A stretch of DNA of 64,000 nt from Algicella marina (GCF_009931615.1 NZ_CP046620.1:2061501-2125500); one strand, 5' to 3'. Counted from the first letter of the stretch, positions 1-9,143 are shown. A program made the numbers and translations. The notes: generated by a model from the sequence alone, not told the origin.

Positions 1-153
1 CACCGGCTTGCCGATGAAATCCGACAGGCGAATTTCGGCGCCATCAATCGAGTTGAAGGTGAAATCCATTTCGGCATCCTCAGCCCCCCAAATCGGGCCT
101 GCCAGCATCGCCACCAGACTGACCAGAACCGCGCGCCGTCCAACCATCGTCAT
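1..153 (-). CDS. Glutathione peroxidase-like secreted redoxin (5' end only)
   Basis: Only the first 51 codons lie inside the window; the gene continues to the left. The N-terminus MTMVGRRAVLVSLVAMLAG followed by P-I-W-G-A is a typical Sec signal peptide with probable cleavage near residue 24. The mature start (FTFNSIDG...IRLSDFIGKPV) matches the opening beta-hairpin and first helix of thioredoxin-fold glutathione peroxidases, where a conserved G-K/Q-P-V precedes the catalytic segment. The catalytic Cys/Sec region is outside the window, so the peroxidase call rests on the N-terminal pattern and could instead be another redoxin. An in-frame second ATG lies at 147. Confidence 0.6.
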   Translation of the reverse strand, partial: MTMVGRRAVLVSLVAMLAGPIWGAEDAEMDFTFNSIDGAEIRLSDFIGKPV

Positions 154-328
154 ACTCCCCGTGTCTGTCCTATATATACGCACCAATTCGTGATTTCAGT
201 TCATCCAAGCAAAAAAAAATGTTTTTCCGTTATTGCGGTACGTACCCGCCGAGCGCCAAAGCCGCGTGACAACATGCCCGCGCCGCGCTAGGGAAAATGG
301 CAAAAGACCATATCACAGGGAGTACACC

Positions 329-1048
329 ATGCGCCTTAAAGCCAAGCGCGCCTTCGTCACTGCAGCCGGTCAGGGTATCGGCCGCGCTACCGTCGAAGCT
401 TTCATCGCTGAAGGTGCCATTGTCATGGCAACCGACATCAACTCCGACCTGCTTGACGGACTGGAATGCGAAACGGCCCGGCTGGATGTGACAGACAAAG
501 TCGCCGTACAGTCCGCTATTGCAGAGTTCAAGCCAGATGTCCTGTTCAACTGCGCCGGGTTTGTACATTCCGGCACGATCCTAGAAGCCACGGAGGAGGA
601 TTGGGATTTTGCCTTCGCTCTGAACGTCCGGGCCATGTTCCACACTATGCAAGCGGCAGTGCCTGGTATGGTCGAACGCGGTACAGGTTCCATCATCAAC
701 ATGTCGTCTGCTTGCTCTTCTATTATCGGTGCACCGAACCGCTTCATTTACGGCACAACCAAGGCGGCTGTGCTGGGAATGACAAAATCCGTCGCGCGCG
801 AATACATCACATCCGGTCTCCGCTGTAATGCTATTTGTCCCGGAACGGTCGACAGCCCGTCGCTTCACCAACGCTTGAAGGCCACCGGCGACTATGAGAC
901 CGCGATGAGGGAGTTTGTCGCCCGCCAACCAATGGGCAGGATCGCTCAGGCAGAAGAAATTGCCGCTCTTGCCGTCTATCTTGCGTCGGACGAAAGTGCC
1001 TTTACCACCGGACAGGGTCACGTGATTGATGGCGGCTGGTCGGGATGA
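329..1048 (+). CDS. SDR-family dehydrogenase, BDH2 / 2-keto-3-deoxy-L-fuconate dehydrogenase type
   Basis: A 239-residue classical short-chain dehydrogenase, cytoplasmic and NAD-dependent by family. The cofactor motif TAAGQGIGR is near residue 13, the NAG-like motif reads N-C-A-G, the catalytic Tyr-Lys pair is in YGTTK near residue 147, and the C-terminus ends with the usual IDGGW. The segment from DVLFN to the end closely follows the human BDH2/DHRS6 pattern (FVH.GT, LNVR, CPGTVD.PSL), a group that includes bacterial keto-deoxyfuconate dehydrogenases. The ATG at 329 has AGGG eight bases upstream; an upstream GTG extension exists but encodes a non-conserved tail. It overlaps the next gene by ATGA, so it heads a four-gene operon with a sugar-acid dehydrogenase. 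The exact substrate is inferred, not visible. Confidence 0.8.
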   Translation: MRLKAKRAFVTAAGQGIGRATVEAFIAEGAIVMATDINSDLLDGLECETARLDVTDKVAVQSAIAEFKPDVLFNCAGFVHSGTILEATEEDWDFAFALNVRAMFHTMQAAVPGMVERGTGSIINMSSACSSIIGAPNRFIYGTTKAAVLGMTKSVAREYITSGLRCNAICPGTVDSPSLHQRLKATGDYETAMREFVARQPMGRIAQAEEIAALAVYLASDESAFTTGQGHVIDGGWSG

Positions 1049-2802
1049 CGGCTGAAAGGTTGCGCCTCGTCCTCGGCGCAACCGGCGCTGTTGCTGGCTT
1101 TGCATATTACATACTCCTGGAGGAACAGGCGCTTGCCATGGCGCCTGCCAGCTTACATCGTTTTGTAGTCTATTTTGCCATCGCCTTTTTTCCCGCATTC
1201 GGTCTTCTGGCCGGACCGCTGTTGCCAGCTGTCGCAGCTCTGCGTGCTGCCATTATCGCGACTGCCTTGTCCCTGCTGGTAGTCCTCGCCGGCCTGCGCT
1301 TCACAGTGGACCGCCCCTCCGACATACTCGAACCAGCCAGCAGTGGCCTGATGATCGGTCCGTTTCTTCTGCTGGTTACCCTCCTCATTCCGCTTTCCGT
1401 CACCAGACAATGGTTCGACTATGCCACTTTTTTCCGGAGTGCTTGGTCGGCAGCATTGAAAACGATTATTGCACTTTTGTTCCTGCTGTTGTTCTGGGCA
1501 GTCTACTTTCTGTCCAATGCACTACTGGAACTCGTCGGCATAGACATCCTTGATGATCTGGCCAGCGAAGAAGTGTTCAGCATTACGCTTTCAGGCGCGG
1601 TTCTGGGCGTGGTTCTCGCCATCGCCTTCGAGCTGGATGAATTGATCACCACCATACTCAGGCTGGTCTTCGGCCTGCTTCGTCTGCTGCTTTTGCCTGT
1701 TACTGCAGTCGCCACACTTTTTGTAATTGCCGCATTGGTACAAGGGCTCGATGTAGTGTTTAGCCAACGATCGGCTGCTGGCACCATGCTGGCAATGACT
1801 GCGGGTGCGATGCTGTTGGTAATTGCCACTCTGGGGACAAAGGATGAGGATTTCGCCCGGCACCTGATACTGCTTTGGTCCTTGAGAATTCTGGGGGCAG
1901 CGTTGCCGATCATGGTCTCCATAGCCATTTATGCTTTGTGGTTGCGTATCGGCGAGTACGGCTGGACCCCTGACCGCCTAGCAGGCATCCTTGCAGCAGC
2001 AGTTGCGCTGATCTTCACTCTGCCCGTCGCTGCGTACGCTCTACCCAGCAGATCTGACTGGCAACGTCACGTGCGCAATGGTCTGCTCTGGTCAGTCTTG
2101 GCAACTGTGGGGATCGCCATCCTATGGTTCACCCCCTTGCTCGACGCGCAGCGCATTTCCGCCCGTTCTCAGTTGGCCCGGCTCACTGGCGGCCTCACCG
2201 ATCCGGCAACCTATTCCTACTATCCCCTCGCGCACGAATGGGGAAAAGCAGGCAAGAACGCTCTCGATTCCTTCAAAGCAATGAAACCTGGACCGGAAGT
2301 GCAGAGCCTTATCGCCGCCGCCGAGCGGGCAGACAACAAATGGGCTGCAGAACAAGTTGCGACCCGCGCCGGCAACGCCAGTAGCTGGCGGCAACTCTTC
2401 GCTCGGATCGAAACGCGTCCGGCGGCGGCAACTCTGCCGCCCATTGAAGATGTGGCATCAGACTCTTTGGCTCACAGCCCTCCTAACGGTCACAACGCAT
2501 CCTGCCTTCAGGAGAACGAACCCCGATGCATTGCCGTTGCCGGTGATTTCTTGCCACGTGTTTCAGGTATCGAGTGGGCCATTGTCTCCCAGCAATACCC
2601 AGGCACCTATCCGCAGGTGACTCTGCTCTACAGTGATGCAGGCGTTTGGCACTTCAGCAGTTTTGGTGTGGATTTTTCGGCCGAAGATGATGCGGACCTA
2701 ATATCGATCCTGCGTGACAGGCCACTGGAGTGGATTGATCCCGGAGTGCGGGGGCTCGCGATCGGAAACACGACTCTCATGCCAATGAACCCTAGGAACT
2801 GA
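1045..2802 (+). CDS. DUF4153-family polytopic membrane protein
   Basis: A 585-residue inner-membrane protein with about ten hydrophobic helices in residues 1-375, then a soluble C-terminal domain of about 200 residues that carries several Cys residues (CLQENEPRC). The helix pattern and the W-F-T-P-L-L-D-A-Q-R-I-S-A-R-S-Q motif after the last helix fit the DUF4153 family common in Rhodobacteraceae. The function of that family is unknown to me. The start codon overlaps the SDR stop codon (ATGA) and the stop is one base from the start of the DenD-like gene, so the protein is translationally coupled inside a metabolic operon. That position could mean a role in uptake or sensing, but this is guesswork. 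Confidence 0.75.
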   Translation: MTAERLRLVLGATGAVAGFAYYILLEEQALAMAPASLHRFVVYFAIAFFPAFGLLAGPLLPAVAALRAAIIATALSLLVVLAGLRFTVDRPSDILEPASSGLMIGPFLLLVTLLIPLSVTRQWFDYATFFRSAWSAALKTIIALLFLLLFWAVYFLSNALLELVGIDILDDLASEEVFSITLSGAVLGVVLAIAFELDELITTILRLVFGLLRLLLLPVTAVATLFVIAALVQGLDVVFSQRSAAGTMLAMTAGAMLLVIATLGTKDEDFARHLILLWSLRILGAALPIMVSIAIYALWLRIGEYGWTPDRLAGILAAAVALIFTLPVAAYALPSRSDWQRHVRNGLLWSVLATVGIAILWFTPLLDAQRISARSQLARLTGGLTDPATYSYYPLAHEWGKAGKNALDSFKAMKPGPEVQSLIAAAERADNKWAAEQVATRAGNASSWRQLFARIETRPAAATLPPIEDVASDSLAHSPPNGHNASCLQENEPRCIAVAGDFLPRVSGIEWAIVSQQYPGTYPQVTLLYSDAGVWHFSSFGVDFSAEDDADLISILRDRPLEWIDPGVRGLAIGNTTLMPMNPRN

Positions 2803-2803
2803 C

Positions 2804-3778
2804 ATGACCAACATTCTTATTACCGGTGGTGGCGGCTTCATTGGCCAGAAGCTTTCTCAAGCCCTGTGCCGGGCTGGGTCCATTGCCGGCAATCCGATTT
2901 CAGGGTTAACACTGGTCGACATTGTCGCCCCGAAGATACCGCAATCCGAATTCGCGGTGGCTGCACTTACTGCCGACATATCCCATCCGGCAACTTGCCC
3001 TGCCCTTTTCGAAACACCTTTCGACGTGATCTTTCATCTCGCCGCTGTCGTCTCCGGCGCAGCAGAAGCGGACTTCGACCTCGGAATGCGCGTCAACATT
3101 TTCGGTACGCTCAACCTGCTGGAGGCCGCGCGCGCTGCCGGAAATGCGCCTATAGTCATCTACGCATCCTCTGTCGCCGTTCACGGTGGAGAGGAACCCA
3201 GGATTGTGCCCGACGGTGTCGAATTGAACCCGCAGACATCCTACGGCTGCCAGAAGGCCGTTGGTGAACTGCTTCTCAATGACATGTCCCGCAAGGGATA
3301 TATTGATGGTCGCGGATTGCGTTTGCCGACCGTATCTATTCGACCCGGCAGAGCCAACGCCGCAGCCTCTTCCTTCATGTCCGGCATTTTCCGGGAGCCT
3401 TTGCAAGGCGAGAAGTCAAACTGCCCTGTCGGACCGGATTTCGCAATCTGGCATACCGCACCACGCACGATCATCGCCAACCTGATGCATGCCGCCACCG
3501 TCCCGGCGGCACAGTTTGGTTACAACCGATGCCTGAACCTGCCCGGTCGCACCGACACTGTGGCAGAGATGATTGCGGCAATGACGCAAGTCGTTGGACC
3601 GGAACCAGAAAGACTGATCACGTGGGAGCGTGACCCTGTGATTGAGCCCATTGTCAACGGATGGCGCAATCATTTTCGTCCAGAAAAGGCAATCCGTCTC
3701 GGCTTTCAGGCTGACCGGAGCTTTGCCGATTCAGTTCGCTGGTTCATGGAGGATGATCACCGGGACAAGCCCGCGTGA
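2804..3778 (+). CDS. denD: NAD-dependent epimerase/dehydratase family, D-erythronate dehydrogenase-like
   Basis: A 324-residue extended SDR. The N-terminal Rossmann motif GGGGFIG is at residues 8-14, VDI follows at the acidic ribose-binding position, the active-site serines are in YASSVAVHGG near residue 127, and the catalytic Tyr-Lys pair is in SYGCQKAVGE near residue 150. The stretch RLPTVSIRPGRANAAASSF is characteristic of the DenD group, which oxidises D-erythronate to 2-oxo-tetronate before phosphorylation and decarboxylation. The partner kinase, isomerase and decarboxylase genes (DenK/OtnK, OtnI, OtnC types) are absent from the window. The neighbour downstream is a DMT exporter starting inside this stop codon (GTGA). 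Family assignment is good; the substrate is inferred from sequence resemblance. Confidence 0.75.
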   Translation: MTNILITGGGGFIGQKLSQALCRAGSIAGNPISGLTLVDIVAPKIPQSEFAVAALTADISHPATCPALFETPFDVIFHLAAVVSGAAEADFDLGMRVNIFGTLNLLEAARAAGNAPIVIYASSVAVHGGEEPRIVPDGVELNPQTSYGCQKAVGELLLNDMSRKGYIDGRGLRLPTVSIRPGRANAAASSFMSGIFREPLQGEKSNCPVGPDFAIWHTAPRTIIANLMHAATVPAAQFGYNRCLNLPGRTDTVAEMIAAMTQVVGPEPERLITWERDPVIEPIVNGWRNHFRPEKAIRLGFQADRSFADSVRWFMEDDHRDKPA

Positions 3779-4662
3779 GACCAAAGCCACTCGCCCGTCC
3801 GCGAGAAGACAAAATAAGACTCGCCGTCGTCCTGTCCCTATCGGCATTTCTCTGCTTCACACTGATCGACACGATGGCCAAGCTGCTGGTCACCGCCATC
3901 CCGCCTTTGCAAGTAGTTTTTTTTCGCTACGCAGGCGCTTTCATTTTCGCTCTCGTAGCCTTCCTTCCCACCGAGGGCCTGAGTGTCTTTCAGTCCCGTG
4001 CGCCGAGATTGCAGGTGGCCCGAGCTATACTGCTCGTCTCCAGTACTTTTCTCAACTTTCTGGCGCTCAAGTATTTACCCCTGACAGTCACCACCGCCAT
4101 TTTCTTCGCTTCTCCAGTGGTTGTCTGCCTTCTCTCGATCCCATTGTTAGGCGAGAGAGTCGGCATCCGCCGACTATCCGCCGTGTTTACCGGCTTCATC
4201 GGTGTACTTGTCATCACGCGCCCCGGTGGCACGGAATTTCATCCTGCAATGGCTTTTTCAGTGGGTGCCCTCGTTTGTGCATCGCTCTACTTCGTCCTCA
4301 CCCGCATGGTTGCGGGCCGCGACGACAATCCCACCGGTCAGGTAATCACCACGGCATTGCCATCACTCGTCCTGTTGCCGTTGGTCCTTCCCGGATGGGT
4401 TTGGCCAGAAGGGTGGCTTTGGGCACCCGCAGTGGTCATCGGCCTGTTCGGCGGCCTCGGCCACTCCCTTTTCACCGTCGGACATCGCTATGGTGAAGCC
4501 TCGGTACTAGCGCCGCTGGTCTACATCCAAATCATCTATGCCACAGCCATTGGATGGTTGGTATTTTCCCAACCTCCGAGTGGGAATACGATCCTTGGCA
4601 CGGGCGTTATCGTCGCTTCAGGTCTTTATCTCTGGCTAAGAGAACGCAAGCGTAAGGGTTAA
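3775..4662 (+). CDS. EamA/DMT-superfamily transporter
   Basis: A 295-residue polytopic protein with two EamA repeats: ten hydrophobic segments, the first near residue 17 (VVLSLSAFLCFTLIDTMAK) and the last near 275. The pattern FFRYAG, LKYLPL..TTAIFFASPV and LLGERVG..R at the end of repeat 1 is typical of drug/metabolite transporters. Translation starts at GTG inside the previous stop (GTGA), so expression is coupled to the dehydrogenases upstream. It is likely an inner-membrane exporter or importer of a small metabolite; the operon suggests a sugar acid or related compound, but direction and substrate cannot be read from sequence. Confidence 0.85.
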   Translation: MRPKPLARPREDKIRLAVVLSLSAFLCFTLIDTMAKLLVTAIPPLQVVFFRYAGAFIFALVAFLPTEGLSVFQSRAPRLQVARAILLVSSTFLNFLALKYLPLTVTTAIFFASPVVVCLLSIPLLGERVGIRRLSAVFTGFIGVLVITRPGGTEFHPAMAFSVGALVCASLYFVLTRMVAGRDDNPTGQVITTALPSLVLLPLVLPGWVWPEGWLWAPAVVIGLFGGLGHSLFTVGHRYGEASVLAPLVYIQIIYATAIGWLVFSQPPSGNTILGTGVIVASGLYLWLRERKRKG

Positions 4663-4847
4663 GGACGGGACACGGTTTCAGGATTGCACCTTCGCGGAGT
4701 TACGGCGCACCGCTTGCAAGGGCGTAAGTAGCCTCAGAACGCTGTGCCGAAGCTCACCAAATGGTCAATAAGGCCTAGTTCCCGTTGTCACAGTCGCGAT
4801 GGTGCAGAAGCTCAGAGCGCGTTTAAGAAACTGCTGGCCGACATGAC

Positions 4848-4866
4848 GAAAGCCTCACTGGCTTTC
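4848..4866. terminator. Small perfect hairpin between convergent genes
   Basis: GAAAGCC-TCACT-GGCTTTC forms a 7-bp perfect stem with a 5-base loop eight bases beyond the stop of the minus-strand phosphoesterase gene. The rest of 4663-4847 shows no gene. No convincing T-run follows on either strand, so termination is only a possibility. Confidence 0.35.
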
Positions 4867-4873
4867 TCAACGA

Positions 4874-5719
4874 TCAAGCGCGGCGGCTCAGCGGCGGCAT
4901 ATCCGCGAACCTGGCCAGCGGTTCCGCCCAACGAGCCGCAGCCGGGCGGAAACGTAGAGAAATTGGATCGGCTCCATGCACTTGCCAAAGCACATCTTCC
5001 CCCAACTCGATCATTCCCCATGCATTTGCAGGCTCACCTGTCTGGTACGTCTCCGTCATCGCCTGCTGCGTCAGATGCCAGATGCCACCACGCTGCTGAG
5101 CCGTAGTCCAGTGCACGTGCCCAGAGAGGGTTACCAGCGGGCAACGGCAATGCTCAAAGACTTCGCTGACCGCCGCAATATTTGCGTAGGTCGCAATTTC
5201 CGCGTTTTCCTGAAAAAAATGGTTCCCGGTCATGTCCTGCTTGAAGGGTGGGACGTGGCTGGTCAACAACACAGGGCGATCGTCCTTGGACAGCTCTTCC
5301 CGTAGCCAATGAATATCCTCATCGTTCACCGTTAGTCCCCGACCGCGCACCAGAACTGTTTCCGCCCGCCACAACAAAAGCCGCCAATCCCCGGCTTCCC
5401 GTGTCTCATGCCCCATTGACTGGCCGAGTACTGACTCGTTGTCTGCGACGCTAAGATGGTCACGATCATGGTTACCATTGATATGCACTCTGGGAGCACA
5501 AACCTGAGACAGTCCCGCACAGACTTCTGCTTCAAGCCGCAGATCCGTCTGTCTGTCAATATCAGCTATTCTGTCGCCCAGGTCCAAAACGAGGTCGGGA
5601 GTTTGGGCGTTCGCCCATTTCGTGAAGTGTTCAAGCGAACGCATCGCCGTGCCTCCACGAATACCCTCGGGCCCGGTGCCGTGATGAATATCAGTTACCA
5701 CGGCAATTCGAAATCCCAT
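4874..5719 (-). CDS. Calcineurin-like metallophosphoesterase
   Basis: A 281-residue cytoplasmic protein with the full metallophosphoesterase signature: D-I-H at residues 9-11, LDLGDR near 41, NGNHDRDH near 81, the SHVPP histidine near 155 and SGHVHW near 197. The order and spacing match CpdA/ICC-like enzymes that hydrolyse phosphodiesters using a two-metal centre. The ATG at 5719 follows GAGAGG by five bases; a TTG one codon upstream is less likely. It stands alone, convergent with the EamA gene, so the neighbourhood does not name the substrate (cyclic nucleotides and nucleoside phosphates are both possible). Confidence 0.8.
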   Translation of the reverse strand: MGFRIAVVTDIHHGTGPEGIRGGTAMRSLEHFTKWANAQTPDLVLDLGDRIADIDRQTDLRLEAEVCAGLSQVCAPRVHINGNHDRDHLSVADNESVLGQSMGHETREAGDWRLLLWRAETVLVRGRGLTVNDEDIHWLREELSKDDRPVLLTSHVPPFKQDMTGNHFFQENAEIATYANIAAVSEVFEHCRCPLVTLSGHVHWTTAQQRGGIWHLTQQAMTETYQTGEPANAWGMIELGEDVLWQVHGADPISLRFRPAAARWAEPLARFADMPPLSRRA

Positions 5720-6352
5720 CAAAGCCTCTCAATCAATCTGAATATCAATTACGGCTATCACATGCCACAAACGCAAACTGTTAAAATGTTACACTCTGAC
5801 AGCACGTTCTCAAAGCAAATCGTCCCTATCAACCAAAGGTTCCACAGCAGGCACAGATATCTCCTCGGTTTCACGCTCCGCCACCTAATACTAGCAAGAG
5901 AATGTTGCGTTGCTTGGATCGCAGAGAGATATGTACGGTCGGATTCGACGTCATTCTGAATTTAGGGTTCGGTTGGGGGCTCGATGAGTGCCACCTTCAC
6001 AGACCAGTCAGCCGCAAGATGGCTGCCGTCCTTCACAATAGGCACATAAGCCAGAGCACGGTGAGGACTCGCTCGCGCGCTTCCGCGCCCCGCTGGAGCG
6101 TTTTATGGCCGCGAATATCACCCCTTCAATCCTAGCGCAGATCAATTTGCTGCACCGGCCAGCGAAGGACATCATGACCGCTGACGAGCTTCAATCAGCG
6201 ACCGTTCGCTGCGCCTTACTCCTGAGCCAGTCACATATCGCAGTTTCCCCTTTCGTCTCGCTCCCCAAACCGCGACAAGCGGTATACACAGGACGCAAGT
6301 GCTGCAGCCCTTGCATACATGTTGCGGCGAAGTACAATCCAGGGAGAACCAA
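5720..6352. other. Gene-free spacer of about 630 bp with a possible coding remnant
   Basis: No complete gene was found between the phosphoesterase and coxG-like genes. On the minus strand, 5962-6102 is an open frame bounded by stops. Its end reads like a natural C-terminus (Y-V-P-I-V-K-D-G-S-H-L-A-A-D-W-S-V-K-V-A then L-I-E-P-P-T-E-P, stop). It has no good start or upstream extension, so it may be the relic of a lost gene. The segment is less GC-rich than its neighbours. Confidence 0.3.
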
Positions 6353-6808
6353 ATGGAACTGCAAGACGAAATCCGCATCAATGCTCCCCGCGAGCGTGTT
6401 TATGCCGCCCTGAACGACCCGGAGATCCTGAAAGAGGCCATACCGGGCTGCGAGGAAATAACAAAGACCACTGACACAGACCTTGAGGCAAAGGTCTCGC
6501 TCAAGGTCGGTCCCGTAAAGGCGAAGTTCAACGGCAAGGTAAAGCTCGATCCGTCTCAGGCGCCGGAGCGCTTTTCGCTTACCGGTGAAGGTACCGGCGG
6601 CCCGGCGGGTTTCGCCAAGGGTGGCGCAGATGTCGAATTGGAGGAAGACGGCGACGCTACGATCCTGCGTTACACGGCGAAGGCCGATATCGGCGGCAAA
6701 CTCGCCCAACTCGGCTCTCGTCTGATTACAGGCACGGCCAAGAAACTGGCTGGCACATTCTTCACCAGATTTGCCGCAGCGGTTGAGGATGCAGACGCAA
6801 AGACCTAA
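6353..6808 (+). CDS. coxG: CoxG-family SRPBCC protein (carbon monoxide dehydrogenase subunit G-like)
   Basis: A 151-residue START/SRPBCC-fold protein. It opens with MELQDEIRINAPRERVYAALNDPE and continues with ILKEAIPGCEEI, the hallmark of CoxG. K-V-G-P-V-K-A-K-F-G-type strands and GAGTGGPAGFAKGGADV-like strands follow. CoxG proteins are associated with maturation or membrane anchoring of molybdenum hydroxylases. Other SRPBCC relatives bind hydrophobic ligands. The ATG at 6353 has AGGGAG six bases upstream. It faces the coxE-like/moxR pair on the other strand, sharing its 3' end region; no CO dehydrogenase structural genes are adjacent, though a PaoABC-like molybdenum enzyme lies 46 kb downstream. 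Confidence 0.85.
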   Translation: MELQDEIRINAPRERVYAALNDPEILKEAIPGCEEITKTTDTDLEAKVSLKVGPVKAKFNGKVKLDPSQAPERFSLTGEGTGGPAGFAKGGADVELEEDGDATILRYTAKADIGGKLAQLGSRLITGTAKKLAGTFFTRFAAAVEDADAKT

Positions 6809-6841
6809 ATAATTTTGCCGATTAGGGCCGGCCGCGGCGCC

Positions 6842-8092
6842 CTACAACAAAGCCAGCAACCGTTCCCTGTCGCCCCGGTCGTCTGCCCGTGTCAGTGCTA
6901 CTGACAGCTCCTCCAGGGACCTAATTGAATGCCCTGCCCGAAATGCATCCACCTGCGGCAACAGCGCCCGTACGCCCTGCGCACGGGGCTGAAATCCGTC
7001 CCAGCGTAAAAGAGGGTTGATCCATACAAGCTTGCGCGCCGACAGCCTCAGCCGTTCGGCTTCCCGACCCAGCGCTGCCGGATCATCGCGATCCAGCCCA
7101 TCCGTGATAAGCAGTACCACTGCCCCGCTGCCCATTACTCGCCGTGACCAGTCGCGATTGAAGGAGTGCAGGCAGGCACCGATCCTTGTGCCGCCCTCCC
7201 AATCTTCCGCTTCACGCCCGGCAGCTCGCAATGCGGCATCGACGTCACGCGCACGCATGTGCCGGGTGATATTGGTAAGCCGTGTGCCGAAAGTGAAGGT
7301 ATGTACCTGCGACCAGCCTGCACCCTTGGCATTTGCAGCCGCGTGCAGGAAATGCAGTAGCATCCGGCTGTAGGATGACATCGAGCCAGAAATATCGCAA
7401 AGGGCAACAAGGTTCGGCCAGCGTTGTCGCCGCGCCCGGTACGCCAGACGCTCAATTTCTCCGCCCGAGCGCATTGCCGACCGCATCGTGCCGCGCCAGT
7501 CGGGGATTCGTCCCCGCATTGCAGGTTCAGTACGGCGCGAGGCGATAGGTCGTACAGGAAGGTCCAGAAGGGCTATCGCGCGCTTCGCTTCCGCGAGTTC
7601 GGCTGCACTCATCTGCTCGAAATCCATTTGTTTAAGTCGCTCGTCAGCCGAAAAGGTGAGCGTCGCATCAAACTCGACTTCTTCACCCGGCTGGTCTTCG
7701 GGCTCTTCAGGCCTTCGTGCATCCGCGCCCTCAAGCAGTGCCTCTGCCGCCCGCCGCTCAGCCGCCTGCGCCTCGGGACTCTGGTTTACGCCCCGTACCA
7801 TCGGTGACAAAAGGCTCATCATGTGTTCAAGGAACTGCGGATCGCGCCAATAGAGCCTGAAGACTTGCCCAAACACGACGCGATGCTCGGGGCGGGAAAC
7901 AAAGCAGGCTTCAAGCACTGCGTAGAAATCCCGTTTTTCTGAAAAGCCCGCCGCCTCGACAGCCCGTATTGCATCAACGACCCTCCCCGGCCCGACCGGC
8001 AACCCGGCCGCCCGCAAAGCCCGTGCGAAATGCGTGATATTGTCCGCCAGCTTGCCGTCCTCAGGCATCGGCAGATCGGCATAGGTTACCAT
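6842..8092 (-). CDS. CoxE-like von Willebrand factor A domain protein
   Basis: A 416-residue protein of the VWA-containing CoxE-like family. The N-terminal half is helical (ITHFARALRAAGLPVGPGRV near residue 19 is the family opening). It is followed by an acidic linker (PEEPEDQPGEEVEFD) and a C-terminal VWA domain whose MIDAS motif is D-I-S-G-S near residue 237, with the conserved GGTRIG and ITDGLDRDD further on. Such proteins act with MoxR ATPases to insert or mature metal cofactors, for example in CO dehydrogenase assembly. The ATG at 8092 is preceded by GAGGTG; a GTG three codons upstream is an alternative. The moxR gene lies 145 bp upstream on the same strand. Confidence 0.85.
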   Translation of the reverse strand: MVTYADLPMPEDGKLADNITHFARALRAAGLPVGPGRVVDAIRAVEAAGFSEKRDFYAVLEACFVSRPEHRVVFGQVFRLYWRDPQFLEHMMSLLSPMVRGVNQSPEAQAAERRAAEALLEGADARRPEEPEDQPGEEVEFDATLTFSADERLKQMDFEQMSAAELAEAKRAIALLDLPVRPIASRRTEPAMRGRIPDWRGTMRSAMRSGGEIERLAYRARRQRWPNLVALCDISGSMSSYSRMLLHFLHAAANAKGAGWSQVHTFTFGTRLTNITRHMRARDVDAALRAAGREAEDWEGGTRIGACLHSFNRDWSRRVMGSGAVVLLITDGLDRDDPAALGREAERLRLSARKLVWINPLLRWDGFQPRAQGVRALLPQVDAFRAGHSIRSLEELSVALTRADDRGDRERLLALL

Positions 8093-8237
8093 CTCACCCA
8101 CACCTCACTCATCAAAGCATCGCCCTTCCGCGATTGTGGCTGGTAAATCCCGGTAGACGGCCATGACCGTATCTTGCGAAGCAAGCGAGGGGCGGAGGGC
8201 GAGTCGCCTTCACCGAAAAAGGTAGCACGCGGCATGC

Positions 8238-9143
8238 TCACACCGGCGCCAGTTCGGCACGCGCCTCTTCGAGGAGACGTTTCGCCTCCGATCCCTCAAT
8301 CTTCTGGATATCATCCTGATACTTGAGGATCGCGCCGAGCGTGTCCGCGATAACCTGCGGCGATAGTTCGATCACGTCGAGAGCTACAAGGCATTTCGCC
8401 CAGTCGATCGTCTCTGCCACCCCCGGTTTCTTGAACAGATCCTCCGTCCGAAGCTTCTGCACGAAGGCCACGACTTCGCGGCTCAGCGTCTCCTGCGCTT
8501 CCGGCGCACGAGCTGAAATGATGGCCATCTCGCGTTCAAAGTTCGGATAGTCGACCCAGTGGTACAGGCAGCGGCGTTTCAGAGCGTCATGCACCTCCCG
8601 CGTCCGGTTAGAAGTCAGGATGACAATCGGCGGCTCCGCTGCCCTTACGGTCCCCAATTCCGGGATTGTCACCTGGAAGTCGCTGAGCGCCTCCAGCAGA
8701 AATGCCTCGAACGGCTCATCCGTGCGGTCAAGTTCGTCTATCAGTAGTACCGGCGCCCCACCCGTCTGTGGCTGCATCGCCTCCAGCAAGGGTCTACGGA
8801 TGAGGAATTCGTCGGAAAACAACTCTGAGCGCAGTTCGCGCTTGTCTACGGAGGCTTCGGCCGTCCGAATTGCCACCATCTGCGCCGCAAAGTTCCACTC
8901 GTAGACGGCGGACCCAGCGTCCAGCCCCTCGTAACACTGCAACCGGATCAATCGTCGCCCCAAGCCAGCAGCGAGTGCTTTGGCGATCTCGGTCTTGCCA
9001 ACGCCGGCCTCCCCCTCGAGAAACAGCGGACGTCCGAGCTTCAGGCTGAGGAACACTACAACAGCCAGTGAACGGGAACAGACATAGTCTACCCCTGTCA
9101 GCATTGCTTGCGTCTCGTCTATGCTCTGCGGCAGTGCACTCAT
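8238..9143 (-). CDS. MoxR-family AAA+ ATPase (CoxD-like)
   Basis: A 301-residue AAA+ ATPase. Walker A is GEAGVGKTE near residue 45, Walker B is VLLIDELDR near 133, sensor 1 is ILTSNRTRE near 174 and the arginine-finger region RRCLYHW follows. The motif YEGLDAGSAVYEWN after Walker A is typical of the CoxD branch of MoxR proteins. With its VWA partner downstream it should form a chaperone-like cofactor-maturation pair in the cytoplasm. The ATG at 9143 has GGAG six bases upstream; an upstream in-frame TTG would add four residues. XdhC/MobA-type genes, often linked in related genomes, are missing here. Confidence 0.85.
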   Translation of the reverse strand: MSALPQSIDETQAMLTGVDYVCSRSLAVVVFLSLKLGRPLFLEGEAGVGKTEIAKALAAGLGRRLIRLQCYEGLDAGSAVYEWNFAAQMVAIRTAEASVDKRELRSELFSDEFLIRRPLLEAMQPQTGGAPVLLIDELDRTDEPFEAFLLEALSDFQVTIPELGTVRAAEPPIVILTSNRTREVHDALKRRCLYHWVDYPNFEREMAIISARAPEAQETLSREVVAFVQKLRTEDLFKKPGVAETIDWAKCLVALDVIELSPQVIADTLGAILKYQDDIQKIEGSEAKRLLEEARAELAPV

